From positions 313,287 to 377,286 of the forward strand of contig MNCI01010510.1 in NCBI GenBank assembly GCA_015680685.1: a stretch of DNA of 64,000 nucleotides. The letters run 5' to 3'. Shown here piece after piece: positions 25,666 through 36,830 of the stretch. The notes beneath the pieces are model-generated. The model saw nothing but the letters and a program-made list of their open reading frames with translations, did no database searches and was not told the DNA's origin. The DNA comes from Gnetum montanum. Its lineage: Eukaryota > Streptophyta > Gnetopsida > Gnetales > Gnetaceae. A program made the translations under genes and the position numbers. Numbering within the stretch: position 1 is the stretch's first letter; each line of letters begins with the position of its first letter.

Positions 25666-26509
25666 TGACAAATCACTTGATGGGCTGACGGGCATGTGTC
25701 GATGCAACCCCATTGATGCATGATTAGATGCATCGATGTAGTGTCTATCTTTGCCTATATAAATGCACATACCCACCACCTTTATGGCACATTAATTCCA
25801 TAGCATAGCAAAGCTCTTGTAGTATTCTTAGCCTAGAGTTAGAATATTTTCTAAGTGCCCATAGTAGGATCTCAAGGATTGTATAGTTATTTATTCAAGA
25901 AGCTTGTACCTGAACACATTGTTGTTACCAGCAATAAAGATGAGATTCTTGGCATTTCTTGTAACACTTGGAATAGATTAATGTTTCCTTTTGTGCATTT
26001 AGTTACTTATGCATTTTTACATTAATTTCTTTGATTAATTAATATGGTTAATAAAGAAAGCATAAGTACAACCACTTCCAACATACTACTTACCATTTGG
26101 TAATCCTAGTAGTGGCTACTTGGTATGCCTAGTAATAGGTACTTGGTAATCAAATAGTGTTAAAGCAAGTTAAGGATGTAAAGAGAAAGTGGGCTTAGAT
26201 GCTTATGTTAGGATAGTTGGATTAGGACACTAGATAGTTAAATAGTTAATCCTTAATGATTTCTCTTATTTTTTAGTTAACTTAAATTAAATAAAATATA
26301 AAATCAATAAAAATCATCTGCCTTGGCTTACACTTAGTTATACACTTGCACTCGCACAAGTGAAGCCAAGAAGACAATGATCACATCTCTAAGTCACTAC
26401 CTTTGTCTATTATGCATATAGAAGCTAAAGTCCACGGAATTCAATCGGATCGCTAGTGCAATGCTTGTGATTCATATGGTTGGGCGTAGGGACTATTTGT
26501 TGCTCATCA
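25666..26509 (+). repeat. 3' LTR of element B
   Basis: It starts TGACAAATCAC directly after the polypurine tract TGTGGGGGTA (25656-25665) and ends GCTCATCA, followed by GTTAT at 26510-26514. It has the same U3 motif cluster and TATA box as the 5' LTR, and AATAAA near 25935. Confidence 0.9.
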
Positions 26510-27785
26510 GTTATTAACTAAAAAATGTAACATAAATTATCAAATTCAATAAAACATGCAGTCCAAAATATTGGCATTACATGTTTAACCCAAGATAATT
26601 TGGATATATCTTCTAATAGTAGGTCCAAGAAATATGTGGCACATGGTGTCTAATAAATACTAGGAAACTTCATCGTTAATAAAGAATTGACATGCTGAAA
26701 AGTGAAGGCATTGTCAGTGATTACCTACATTAAAACATTAGCTAACTTTAAATTACAAAAAAAAAAGAATGAATTAATTAAACTAAGATAAATTAAATTA
26801 TAAATAATGGAATTTACAAACCTAAAATACATGGTTGGTGCCAACGTCAATAATAACTTCTTTAAGGATCTTAAAGAAGAATTGGCCACTTTTAACATGA
26901 CCAATACAATCAAAAGCCTTAAAAAATAAAATATCACTTATTGAGCCTACCAATATATTTAGGATGGTTCTACCTCTTCTATGTATCCAGGTGTCACACA
27001 TGATTGAGCAATCATTAATTGGCAGTGTTGCACAATGTGTGCTAACTATATTTTATGCCTTTTCTTTGGCACTTTCTAAACAAGAGATTCACATTTCTAT
27101 ATATGTTGGAACTTTGAATCCCTCAGGACTAAAAGTAGAAATGTCTTCTAATGCACATCAAAAATCAGAACATTTAAAAATATGGAGGGATAAAGAATGT
27201 CTACACCAACTCTCTGCAAATGATTCAAGAGCCCAATGCAATCACTTCTCATTTCATTTCATAGAATGAAGTGTCTGTTGGCAACTTGTTAATGAGGATA
27301 CTACCCTATTTCAAAGGTTAGCAAGTCATCTAGGATGTCCATGAACACCAGCCATAGTAGTGGTGTTTTTAGGGATGGTTGCTACATTATCTGTAAAGTT
27401 TGAACTTTCCACTACATCAAAGCAATACTAACATATTTAGTAATGGTTCTAGCTTGAACCCTTGTTAAGTTAGTTTGATTCTCTACTTTTGTAGATGGCT
27501 CTCTTATGGTAGCTTCCTCCACTAACAAGTCTTCCATTGCCTTTCACTTAATCTTATTCATAGTTTTTTTTTGTAAAACGATGAGCATTTCCTCATGAAC
27601 CTCTAATGGGACCTCAAGACAAGGAGTAGCATCATGTCATGCCTTACCACAAAGGTGCCATTTCATACAATTGACACCACCAAACATGATCTTAGCATAG
27701 AAGTTACACTGCATCTTGTCTCTACCACCTCTAACCTATGTGCAATATTTCCAAGCCACATCCCTTTTTGTCATGATTTCTAATG
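26510..27785 (-). pseudogene. hAT transposon 1, N-terminal half (BED finger and DUF659 region)
   Basis: The minus strand encodes, from right to left, a decayed BED-type zinc finger near 27590-27780 (MTKRDVAWKYC...CNFYAKIMFGGVNCMKWHLCGKA). A DUF659/RNase H-like start follows near 26825-27000 (MCDTWIHRRGRTILNILVG, then FFKAFDCIGHVKSGQFFFKI). Then a piece near 26560-26715 reads VITDNAFTFQHVN...TPCATYF...SKLSWVK. These align in order with exons 1 and 2 of the intact gene at 56200-59019. Here the second motif keeps Asp (VITDNA). Stops are present. The sequence stops exactly at the right-hand GTTAT copy of element B; the C-terminal half resumes left of B. Confidence 0.8.
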
Positions 27786-29869
27786 TCACGTGATTTAATT
27801 AATCATGAAAAATAGTCATTATAATTTCATTGCTAATAGAATAAATAAATTTCCTATACATAGTTTCATTTTTCATTGATATCAATGATATAATTTTTAC
27901 ATAGTTTCCTATAAATAAATAAGTTTCCTATGGGAGAAACTAAATAAAAATAATTCAACTAGCTATATAATGATCATATTAAAATGAAAATCTTATATGG
28001 AAAAAATATTTCACAACACAAATCGTACCCAATAAAACTACTTAACAAAGTAAAATGGTGCCTTGTTTTATTTACTGTTGGTCAATGTCTACTATGTCTA
28101 CTAGCTAACAAAGTAAAATGGTGCCTTGTTTCATTTACTTTCAATCGATGTAAATCAACTATGAGATGAAAAAATATGTGTTTCTAATTGCACAATAAAA
28201 TACTAAAATAAATTGGCTAAATTTGTTACAAATATCATGAAAATACTTTAATAAAGCTCTAAAGCAAGAAAACTATAATAGGCTACTGTAATTCTGTGAG
28301 TTTATGTAGAATTGATTATTGCTATGAAATGTTTCAATTAGTGCATGTTACCATTCTTTAAGTTAAAGTACTTTTCATACTTTTTTTACCCAGTGTTTTT
28401 TATATTTTCTTTCTTTTTAAATAGCAAGTAATGCAATTGCCATTTTTACCTTTTCATCAATTATCTCTTATTTTACCATTCCCAAGATATTGATATCACA
28501 ATTTATTCTTTGACTTTTTTATAATACGGCGATCTATCCAAAAAAAATCGGTAGTGTGGCGACTAATAATAAAAAATGGAGAAAAAAATTATTGGCTCGA
28601 CTCAACTTGGGTTGGCTAGAATTTCGAAATAGCAACTAGTCATGGAATCAACGGTATATCACTTTGAAAAACACTAATCAAAATCAATTCTTATTAGTGC
28701 AATCTTTTTAAAAATTGAAGATATTTCAAAGCACCTTTTTAAATCGAACTCAACGGACAGTTCGGAAATTTTGAGAGTAATGTGAGCAAATTAACTTAGA
28801 AGCTCCAAGAGCCAATAATCTCTTTTCTATAGGGAAACCTTGAAACATAGATAACTATGAGGAAATGTTATTTAATTTATTCATGAATCATACCTTTAGT
28901 AGTGTAACCTCCCACTACTTGGAACGCATCTCATAAGATGTTTGACAACAAAATCTTAAATTGAAAAATTGGATCGAATTGTAAAACTAGATATCATTAT
29001 TATTAATTGGACTAAGAAAATTGTGATTAATCTTCATAAGAGGTAAATTATTTTTTTTTTGAAAATAAAAATTTATAATTGAGTAAAATTCATGCTAGCA
29101 AATGTATGCTTTATGCATTTTTAATTATTAATTCATATAAAAAACTAAGAATAGAATTTTAAAATAGTGATAAATACTAATAAACAATGATCTATTGAAA
29201 TCTCTTTCAATAATAAAAATATGCATAGTCTTCATAGATTATCACGTTATATAAAACTTCTAATTTGAACTAAGAAGATGGAATTTATTAAATAAAAAAA
29301 AACTAAGATCTCAAATGTTTTCAACATTTAATTTAAAGCAAAAGTGGTATAGACTACATTTTCTCTCTTAAAGATATTGAAAATTTTTAGTAGACTTTGT
29401 TTCATAGCAATGACAAAATAAAAGTGTTTTGTGGTAATGATAATACAATGTTCATTTTTTAATGATAATTCATGGGATAAATTTAATTTACCTATATATT
29501 TAAATATATATCTATAGTTTGGCTAAGAGAATTATTTCTTATTCTAAAAACCAAATTATAGGGTCCAAGGTTCTAATATCCTATCTTATAACAATGAGGT
29601 AAGACTTTTGATTTGAAAGGTCCAAGTCATAAATTCAAATAATCTTTATCATTTTTCATTATTAGAAATATAAGAGGTAGTAAAACCTTGAGTAATAATA
29701 GATTTTACTTGGTTTTGCTTAGGTTTTACATGGAATTTGCAACATTACTTAGTCATTGATTAAAAAATAAGTTGAGAAAAAGAGAAAATGTGTTGTCATT
29801 GAGGATAAATAAATAATAATAATATGAAGTTGAAGATACGAAAACTTAAGTTAATGAAAAAATAATTAA
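27786..29869. other. AT-rich stretch; probable 5' flank of hAT 1
   Basis: No gene is recognised. The sequence at 28551-28575 (AGTGTGGCGACTAATAAT) resembles AGTGTCCGGCGACTTAGTC at about 59574-59592, upstream of the second hAT gene, and may be this element's terminus. A tRNA-like fragment ('caatgaggtaagacttttgatttgaaaggtcc') lies at 29591-29625. Confidence 0.4.
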
Positions 29870-29874
29870 ATGGT

Positions 29875-30677
29875 TGATGAGCCGCAATATCGCATCCTGC
29901 CAAGCGATATCGAATATCCGATATCGGGACCTATCTTGTTGCTTATAAATAAGAGGCAGGCGCACTTGGTTTGGCAATTAGTTCTTAGTCCCTTACCCAA
30001 ACTCTTGCAATTTCTTCCTCTTAGAGTTAGAATTATTTCTGAGTGCCCACAGTAGGAGTCATAAAGTCAACGAATCTTTATTCAAGCATTGTGTACCTGA
30101 GCACACCTTGTGTCTAGAAATAAAAACGAACTTTGTGATAAACCTTGCAGCATTCAGAATAGCTTATCTCTCACCCTTAATGCTATTTACAATTCTTTAA
30201 TGCTTTCATTTGTTAATTAATGTTGCTTTTATTGATTTGTTAATTTTCACAAGTAAGCACACTCAGTACGACCACTTCGAGCATGTGTGGAATGCTTGGT
30301 AACCCAATAAAAATTAACGTTTGGTAGTCCCATTAGTGTTGCACTAGTTCAGGTTATGTACGGAAAGTGGGAATGGATACTGGTGTTAGGACTAGTTAGG
30401 ACCTAGCTGATTAGTTAATTTAAATTAGTTATTCAATTAATTCACTTCTTCCCTCTTTAGCACCAGGACATAAAACATAAAAAGCATAAAAATCATATAC
30501 CTCAAGTTTGCTTAACCATACAATCATGCCATATTAGTAAGCTTGGGAAAACAACAATCGCCTAGCCCATCCTTATTTTGTGAAGGTGCATAAGCACTTA
30601 GTCCTTGGAGTTTGACCTAATCACACGTAATGCTTGTATTCGTATGGTTAAGCGTAGGGGTACCTCGCCACTCATCA
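29875..30677 (+). repeat. 5' LTR of element C
   Basis: TGATGAGCCGC...CACTCATCA. U3 carries several GATATC/ATATCG motifs (29887-29935), TATA box TATAAATA at 29944-29951 and an AATAAA near 30120. It is about 42 bp shorter than the 3' LTR because U3 lacks part of the GATATC-type array. Confidence 0.92.
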
Positions 30678-30822
30678 TTGGTCCTGTTGCCAGGGACTTT
30701 GTTGTTTGTGCGCTAATTAGAACTTAGGAATCTTCCCATCGTTGGAACGAACCCTTAGGGTTGGTTATCTTAACATTATTAGAAAAGACAAGAGAAAAGT
30801 GTTGCACACTAAAGAATTAATC

Positions 30823-32650
30823 ATGTCTCCTTCTTCTTACGAGAGTGTTTCACCACCTCAGTTTGACACAATGAACAATCAGAGGCGTAGTACACATGAT
30901 GACCTGCTAGTGCCCCAATAATTTCGTGTGGTATACATTCATCCCAATGAATATATACCAAACTTTACCTTTATCCTCGACCAAGATGAACAACTATGTT
31001 GGCGTGATTTAGAAGGTAACATAGTGTTACCTCTCGATCGTTCAGTCCCAAGCATGCTTCTTCGTGCTCTCACATGAATTGGTATGCAACACTTACAGGT
31101 AGAGTATGTTGTGCATGAACACAACTTGAGAGAGTATTGACCCACAGAGGCACAACGTTAAAGGGACTTACAACAGGAGAGACATCATAAATCTATGAAG
31201 GGGAAGTGGTCTTAGGATGTCCTGTATGTCCTAAGTGAAAATGAGGGTGGTGAACTTGCCTTAGGAGGTCTTCCACAAAATGATGTTCCTCTCGTTGACT
31301 TCAGTTAAGGGGTTGTGTGTCAGAATTTTCTAATCATAATCGCTATCGAGGCCACAACCAGCGAAGAGAAGGTAGTAAGCATCATCATGGTGACGATCCT
31401 CCTTCCTCTTCACCTTCATCATCTCCTTCTCCCTCTCCTTCAATATCAGAATGCAGCTACGAAGGGAAAGACCCTAAGGATAATGGTAGGTGAAACAGGA
31501 ATAATAGACAAAATAGTCAAGAAAGGGGGCAAGGGCATTCTAGAGAAACACATCGCAAAAGGAGGGAGAGTAGGGAACAACATAGGCATCATAGACACCA
31601 TAGACAACACGATCATGATGAACCCCTACTCGCTACCCAGAGTATGCTAGATATAACTGAGGCTATTAGAATCCCAACAAGGCACCAAAAAGACAACAGG
31701 ATCAAAAGGTTGGACATGAACAATATCCCACGATTTGAAGGGGGATACAACGATGATCCTCAAAATCATTTGTAAGCATTTCATGATGCATGTGTCTTGC
31801 AAAACATAGAAAACATGTGGCCAAAATTCAAGTTGTTTCCATGGACACTGATCAAGGAAGCGGAAAGCTGGTACCGGTCCTTAGAACCGAAATCCATTTG
31901 CCAATGGAGTACCATGTTAGAACTGTTCAATGATAAGTATCAAATATACTCCCGAGTGTCCAACCTGCGAAAGAAAATCCAAGGATGGAAACACAGAGGA
32001 CACGAACCCTTGGATGCTGCCATGGGCCGATATTATGCATTATTACATTGTTGCCCTAGCCATGGTTACTCGCAGAAGGAAAAACTGCATCATCTCGTAG
32101 ATGGAATTAGGCACGAAACATGAAGAACCCTTGGGACTTATGCCCAAGGGAGACTATATGAACTTAGAGCCCATCAAGTACAAAGATTGTTAGAGCAAGT
32201 TGTTAAGGAGGAAGGAGAGTTAAGGAAAAGAGAGAGTGCGGAGGAATATAACAGAGATCCTTCTCTCCAAAAGAAGGGAGTTAGATTTTGTGAGGATGAA
32301 GGAGAGTCACCACTTGAAGAGATGGTGCAAAAAATTACATCAGAAGTATCAGCAAAGGTGGACAAATGTGGAACTCCTTAAATAATCAATTTCAAACCAT
32401 TCTCAAAATAGTAGAGGAGTCTAGGGAACTAGGTAGTGATCAAGAAAGGAGAAAAAAGAAAGAAACTGAATATGCACGTAATAAAGGTAAGGGAAAAGTT
32501 GCCATCGTTGAAGAGGTTGTGGATTCGGATACAGACAATCATGGTGAATGTGAGATATGTCAATATGACCATCCTAAAGGATGTTGCCTAGTAATCTCAA
32601 ATCTGCAGGAGTCTGGGGTGTATGCACTAAACCCACAATTAAACAGATGA
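30823..32650 (+). pseudogene. gag of element C, broken
   Basis: ATG at 30823 (MSPSSYESVSPPQF) opens a frame with about ten stops, several at Gln/Arg codons. The conserved gag core is readable: RIKRLDMNNIPRFEGGYN (31700-31755), then an open stretch at 31797-32123 with WPKFKLFPWTLIKEAESWYR and NLRKKIQGWKHRGHEPLDA. Next is a charged segment (32187-32380). A short Cys/His segment, CEICQYDHPKGCC (32551-32590), sits where a nucleocapsid knuckle would be but lacks the full CCHC spacing. Confidence 0.8.
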
Positions 32651-33215
32651 AAAAGACCCCAAAGGTTACCTTATTCTCAAGGTATCCCAAGACAGTTCCA
32701 CCAACCCTTAACGTATTATCCAAGTGGAACTCCACCACAACCAAATGAACAATATCAATAGTGGCAACACCCACAATCATGGGGAATGCCACCACCACAT
32801 CAATAGTACCCTTACCATCAACTTGACCCATATGAATACTACGTGTAGCAGCCAATCTCTCCACGTGACTCTAATAGGCATGTTACTCCTTAGTCTCACT
32901 ACCAAACCCACGAGTACTATAGAACTCCTTCTCCTAGAGGAGAGGTTTCACAAACATACTATCCTTCTCATTCGACTACATCTCTTCCACCCTTAGCTCC
33001 ATTACCACCTTGTCCAACCGCAGCAACGTAACACTACAAGGGCTGTCAACCCTCAACCTACTATTGGTGCAGACAACCACATAAAGAAGAGACCTTTCTT
33101 TAGAACCAATAGTCCAACTAAGTCCTTACAACCACAAGCAGCAAATTCTCCAAACGCCTCACCACCATTCAAATCTTTGGAGCTTCCTTCGAACTAAAGA
33201 CCGCACTTAACGCAC
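32651..33215 (+). other. Pro/Thr-rich linker between gag and protease of element C
   Basis: A decayed low-complexity coding linker with repeated Pro, Thr, Ser and Tyr codons and stops. No domain is recognised. Minus-strand frames here are shadows. Confidence 0.4.
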
Positions 33216-36200
33216 ATGATCATGTTGACTCATGCAATTACCGATTGGATTAAAGTTGGCCATCTTCCTAAAAAATTCTCTGATCCTAGAAGTCCTCTTA
33301 TATATTTGCAAATCACTGGGAATGAACCTTGCAAAGCTCTTTTCGATTTAGGTTCTGGTGTTAACTTAATCTCTCAAGAAATGTACAAAGCCTGGAACTT
33401 GCCTCCACTAAAAAAGAGTAACATACGTTAGAGTTGATCGACTAGTCCATCACTGTTCCATTAGGACTAGTGGAGGACATTATCACCACTGTTTGTGGGT
33501 GGTCATATCTAGTCGATTTCCTAGTGATTCAAGTCAATAACTGTAAAGGGGACTTCCCAATCATAATGGGAAGAGCATGGCTAAGCACAATTGACGCATG
33601 CCTAGGAATATGTGATCTTTCCCTAGAAATATCAAAGGAAAATACATTTGGAAAGATCAAGAAGAAGAAAGCTCCATGCCTCGCATATAGTGATATAGGG
33701 TGTAATTGCGTGTAGAAGTCCTGGTTTGTACAACGTTTAACATTGCCTGCATGCAACCAGTGTGCACCAACAACTAACATACAAAGATGTCTATATGCAG
33801 CAACCACAAGATAGGAAGGCACCTAGTGGTTGACAGTTGACCAAGAGAATGATTCAACTATATGCATGGAACCAACTGAGAGCTTGACTTGCACCTATAT
33901 TGATAGCATAGATACATTAGAGCAAGTCCATCACCAACTTCCAAGTCCTAACATCGAAAATATGAACTGGGGAAAGTTGAGAATCCCTAACGAGTTCAAG
34001 AAAAAGCCCCTTGAGTTAAAACCGTTGCCCACCGATATGGAGTATACATTTCTCAAAAATGGAAAGTCAGTACTCATTAATGCTAAGCTCGCTTCTCAAT
34101 AAAAAGAAAGACTATTGAAAATGGTAAACAAATGGTCAAAAGCCTTTGCTTGGTCATATCCCGAATTAACCAAAATGGATCCTAGGATATGCCAACATAG
34201 AATTTACATTGATCCCTCCATGAAACCTCGATGACAACCGTAGAGGCGACTGAACCCAAAGCTTAAGCAAGTGGTTAAAGAAGAAATTGAACAACTTCTA
34301 AAAGCTGGGTTCATCTATCCCATTGCTAATAGTGATTGGATTAGTTCGTTAGTCATTGTGCCTACAAAGGGAGGTAAATGGAGGGTGTGTATAGACTTTA
34401 GCCTACTGAACATGGCAACATTTACAGATCACTTTCCATTGCCATTTGTCGACTAAGTCTTAGATACCATTGCAGGGCATTACTCCTATAGTTTTCTAGA
34501 TGGCTACAGTGGATATAATCAAATTCAAATAGCATTAGAAGACCAAGCCAAAACTATGTTCACAAGTCCTTGGAGGACATTTTCATATAAGCAGATGTCG
34601 TTTGGCTTGTGTAATGCTGTAGCAACATTTCAACATTTGGTTCTATGTATCTTTCACCAGTAAATAGGAAATGATGTGGAGGTCTTTATGGATGATTTCT
34701 CCACCTGTGAAGTGGACTTTGAACAAGCATTGGACCGATTAGAGCAAGTACTGAAAAGATGTGTAGAAACCAACTTAAGGCTCAATTGGTAAAAAAGCCA
34801 TTTAATGGTCCAAGAAGGCATTGTATTAGGGCACAAGATTTCACAAACAGGGATAGAAGTAGATCCTAAAAAGATTAAGGTCATCCAAGGAATCACTTGG
34901 CAACCTAAAACTGTAAAAGACATCCGATCATTCCTTGGACATACTCGCTATTATAGATGCTTCATTGAGAACTTTTCAAGGATTGCAAAACCTTTGGTAG
35001 AACTAACGAAGAAGGACATACCTTTTGAATGGACCAAGGAATGTGAGCTAGCCTTCCAAACCTTAAAATAGAAGCTTGTAAAAACACCTATTCTACAAGC
35101 TCTTGACTGGTCCAAACCGTTTCACATAATGACTAACGCATCCAACTTTTCCTTAGGAGCTATACTTACATAGTTAGATGATCGAAAATGTCCCTATTAC
35201 ATCCACTATGCAAGTTGAAGTATCGCTGGTGCACAACTTAATTACACCACAACAGAAAAAGAGTTAATGGTTGTGGTGTTTGCACTAGAAAAGTTTAGGC
35301 ACTATGTATTGGGCTATAAGATATTTGTACATACAAATCATAGTGCAATTTGGTTCCTAATGAATAAACCAATGGTGAGCCCTTGCATCATATGATGGCT
35401 TATGATCTTACAAGAGTTTAATCTTACGATGATCAATCATAAAGGCACTGAGAATGTTGTTGCTGATCATTTATCTCAGTTGTGATAGGACAACAAAGAG
35501 GATGAATATCCAATTTCTGACCATTTCCCTAATGAATTCCTCTTTGTAGGTGTGATAAATAATCAATTAACCACAATTACAAATTGGTATAGTAGCATTT
35601 TTACCTATCTTCTCACACAAAAAATATCACAAGAGCTTGATGTTAAGAAGAAACAACAGTTTCTTCACTGAGCCAAATATTTCATGGAAATCAACGGGCA
35701 CCTTTATAAGGTGTGTTCCGATGGCTTGGTCTGATGGTGTGTTCCCGATGTAGATCAATTACAAGTTCTCCAAGATGCTCATGAGGGTCCTTGTGAGGGT
35801 CATTACATAGGGAGACAAACAACCATTAAAATCTTACTTGCAAGATATTATTGGCCTACATTGTTTCGGGACGCTCATCATTTTGTCCAATCTTGTGAGT
35901 GCTACCAATGTGATGGGGGAATGATAGCTAGAATGGAGGGTCTGCAACAATGGATTCAACCTTTAGAACCCTTCGACATATGGGGTATTGATTTTATGGT
36001 GTTTATTACACCAATGTCCAATGGAAAGTCCTACATTGTTGTTGCTATTGACTATTTTANCGTTTATTACACCAATGTCCAATGGAAAGTCCTACATTGT
36101 TGTTGCTATTGACTATTTTACAAAATTGGCAGAAGCAGTCGCTGTTATGGATTGTACATCATCTATCACTGCATGATTTGTTCAACAACAAATCGTAAAC

Positions 36201-36830
36201 AAGTTTGGCATGCCTCGTGCACTTATTTCTGACAATGGTACACACTTTACAGGTTCGACTTTTCGAAAGTTAATGCAACGCTTAAGAGTTGAACATAAAC
36301 TAACTACACCATATCATCCTCAAGCGAATGGTCAAGCCAAATTCACCAATAAGGAGATCACAAAAATATTGACATGAACCATTAGCAAGTATAGGTGAGA
36401 CTGGAGCACCAAATTGAATGATGTTCTTTGGGCATACTGCTCCACATGGAAACTCCCTATCGGCTACTCTCCCTATGAGTTAATGTACGGTAAACTTCCA
36501 ACGCTTCCTATTTAAGCTAAGCTCCATACACTATCCATGGAATATGACCTTAACCTTGACCTCAATCTAGCACAAGGCCTTTAACAAACAACGTCATGAC
36601 CTAAGGATTAGGAAAGTTAAATACCAACTGGAAGATAAGGTTCTTTATTGGAATCCCACACATGTACCACAACGAACTAAAATTCAAACATTGTGGAAAG
36701 GACATTATATCATTCATGAAACTTTTCCTTTAGGGGCCATGATGATCTACAAACCTGAAAGCCCAAATAAGAAGTTATTGGTCAACATCCAGCAAACCAA
36801 ACCCTTCAATGAGCCTAAAACAACCAGTAC
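33216..36830 (+). pseudogene. pol of element C (protease, RT, RNase H, integrase), broken
   Basis: Protease: ALFDLGSGVNLI (active-site D-L-G-S, about 33337-33372) and IIMGRAWL (about 33560-33585). Reverse transcriptase: about 34260-34990, with WRVCIDFSLLN and the catalytic EVFMDDFST (34679-34705). RNase H: about 35080-35485, where the usual first Asp in CDAS reads TNAS, so it is probably dead. Integrase: about 35860-36830, with IDFM around 35990, ISDNGTHF (about 36228) and YHPQANGQAK. The C-terminal domain has no chromodomain. In-frame stops occur throughout, frequently where the relative keeps CAA, CAG or CGA. A single N at 36060 lies between two copies of a 60-bp stretch in the integrase core. 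Confidence 0.88.

Larger units (their letters stand above)
16802..26509 (+). mobile_element. LTR retrotransposon B (Ty3/gypsy, Athila/Tat-like), full length but internally deleted
   Basis: 9708 bp, bounded by an 850-bp 5' LTR and an 844-bp 3' LTR, and flanked by the 5-bp duplication GTTAT (16797-16801 and 26510-26514). Inside, in order: gag remnant, a pol remnant with two internal deletions, an internal promoter-like segment, the extra coiled-coil ORF, a polypurine tract and the 3' LTR. Relative to element C it lacks protease plus the N-terminal RT (about 2 kb) and the RNase H end plus the front of integrase (about 0.9 kb). All coding parts carry stops. A hand comparison of about 195 bp of the two LTRs gives roughly 16% difference, so it is old. 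It is inserted in hAT transposon 1. Confidence 0.9.

Noticed and set aside
29591-29625. Possible functional tRNA gene
   Set aside because: Only A-box and B-box-like pieces are visible; no acceptor stem pairing or complete cloverleaf. Better seen as a SINE-like or pseudo-tRNA fragment.
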